Source: Bacteriovoracales bacterium (GTDB lineage Bacteria; Bdellovibrionota; Bacteriovoracia; Bacteriovoracales; Bacteriovoracaceae). Taken from it: a stretch of 5,258 bases of DNA. Location: contig SKGZ01000017.1 in the NCBI GenBank assembly GCA_007117175.1, positions 1 through 5,258 on the forward strand. The letters are read 5' to 3'. A program made the translations under genes and the position numbers. Below are positions 4,862 through 5,258 of the stretch, piece by piece; the first letter of the stretch is position 1, and each line of letters starts with the position of its first letter. The notes below the pieces were generated by a model. It had not been told where the DNA came from and made no database searches. It saw only the letters and a program-made list of their open reading frames with translations.

Positions 4862-5258
4862 CTACATTAAAATTTTATTGATTTTATTTTTTAATGTCAT
4901 TGATAAATCTCTTTTTTCAATATGAATTCTAACTACTGAGTGATGACGGCTGTACTTTTGATAGAGATCAGTTGCTTGGTCAATATTGAGAAATTTTTGA
5001 CAGCTTTGCTCGTGTAAGGGGATGACCTTAATATGAAATTTGTCTTTTTGTTCTTGCCCATAGTATTTAGACAGTCTTCCTGATGATTCACTTAGGATAT
5101 AGTCAATTTTTTCTGCATCGAGGATTTTCTTTATTTGGGGAATGGCATTCTTTTGATCTTGTCCAAAAATTTCTACCACTTTGGGTGGAATTTTATTTTG
5201 GATTATTTTTTTTGCCCATTTGTTTTGAGTTTGTCTGAGGTGTCGGTAGAGATAGTGA
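4862..5258 (-). CDS. Unrecognised protein, C-terminal part; start beyond the right edge
   Basis: The frame is open from the right edge (last full codon 5257-5255) to the TAG at 4864-4862, giving about 131 visible residues. A GTG at 5179 could serve as a start, but the codons before it continue a plausible protein (RHLRQTQNKWAKK then IPPKVVEIFG), have no stop, and GTG 5179 has no good Shine-Dalgarno, so a longer gene is more likely. The visible part is soluble-looking and basic with no membrane segment; it alternates helix-like (NAIPQIKKILDAEKIDYIL) and strand-like (KFHIKVIPL, VVRIHIEKRD) stretches and has one cysteine. The pattern 'helix, IDYIL..., strand, final helix KNKINKIL' faintly recalls the end of a periplasmic solute-binding domain, but I would not assign it. 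It is the first visible gene of the three-gene - strand operon. Confidence 0.72.
   Translation of the reverse strand, partial: HYLYRHLRQTQNKWAKKIIQNKIPPKVVEIFGQDQKNAIPQIKKILDAEKIDYILSESSGRLSKYYGQEQKDKFHIKVIPLHEQSCQKFLNIDQATDLYQKYSRHHSVVRIHIEKRDLSMTLKNKINKILM
4864..4897 (-). repeat. Perfect 9-bp inverted repeat at a gene junction
   Basis: ACATTAAAA (4864-4872) and TTTTAATGT (4889-4897) are exact inverted copies with a 16-nt AT-only-but-one spacer. In the - strand transcript the 3' arm ends on the first base of the upstream stop codon, two bases before the next ATG. The stem has only two G-C-type pairs' worth of strength (one C:G per arm), so it would be weak. It may modulate coupling between the two genes or may be a by-product of the Lys/Asn/Ile-rich coding end. 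Confidence 0.3.

Noticed and set aside
5177..5179. GTG at 5179 as the start of the rightmost gene
   Set aside because: The frame stays open to the window edge with protein-like sequence and there is no clear ribosome site, so a longer gene is more likely.
3296..5258. A single gene broken by two nonsense mutations, or stop-codon reassignment
   Set aside because: Each stop is followed at once by ATG, the middle protein starts with a signal-like segment, the last has its own Shine-Dalgarno, and TAG, TAA and TGA all end genes normally here.

Overview
The window looks like chromosomal DNA from an AT-rich, Gram-negative-type bacterium. It carries the end of an elongasome gene pair (PBP2 then RodA) and a downstream MarR-type regulator on the + strand. 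A compact operon of poorly known envelope genes converges on them from the - strand. The PBP2 has a Cys-Cys-His-Cys set where E. coli PBP2 has its Asp-Asp-His-Cys zinc site, plus two further cysteines in its last third. From memory these features and the AT-rich, lysine/asparagine-rich coding fit Bdellovibrionota (Bacteriovorax-like) or other former deltaproteobacteria. That placement is inference, not something the sequence proves.

Layout. Positions 1-1725 (+): penicillin-binding protein 2, missing its N-terminus beyond the left edge. Positions 1722-2831 (+): RodA, starting on a TTG that overlaps the PBP2 stop, with its Shine-Dalgarno inside the PBP2 coding end. Positions 2832-2884: a 53-nt gap with an imperfect palindrome and a possible -10 box. 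Positions 2885-3313 (+): MarR-family regulator from a GTG start. Positions 3296-4189 (-): an eight-segment membrane protein that reads like two YjfL/DUF350 units in tandem; its 3' end overlaps the marR 3' end by 18 bp. Positions 4190-4861 (-): an unrecognised protein with an N-terminal membrane anchor or signal. Positions 4862-5258 (-): the C-terminal part of an unrecognised protein whose start lies beyond the right edge. No intergenic stretch exceeds 53 nt, and there are no RNA genes, mobile elements or CRISPR repeats.

How they work together. PBP2 (transpeptidase) and RodA (SEDS glycosyltransferase) form the core peptidoglycan synthase of cell elongation, and the 4-nt TTGA overlap suggests coupled translation. 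The MarR gene may be read through from this operon or expressed from its own weak promoter at an operator-like palindrome; its ligand and targets are unknown. The three - strand genes are an unusually tight operon: each stop codon is followed at once by the next ATG, and all three share one reading frame. This operon is the part of the window most likely to hold something undescribed, but only the DUF350-like gene can be tied, tentatively, to a family.
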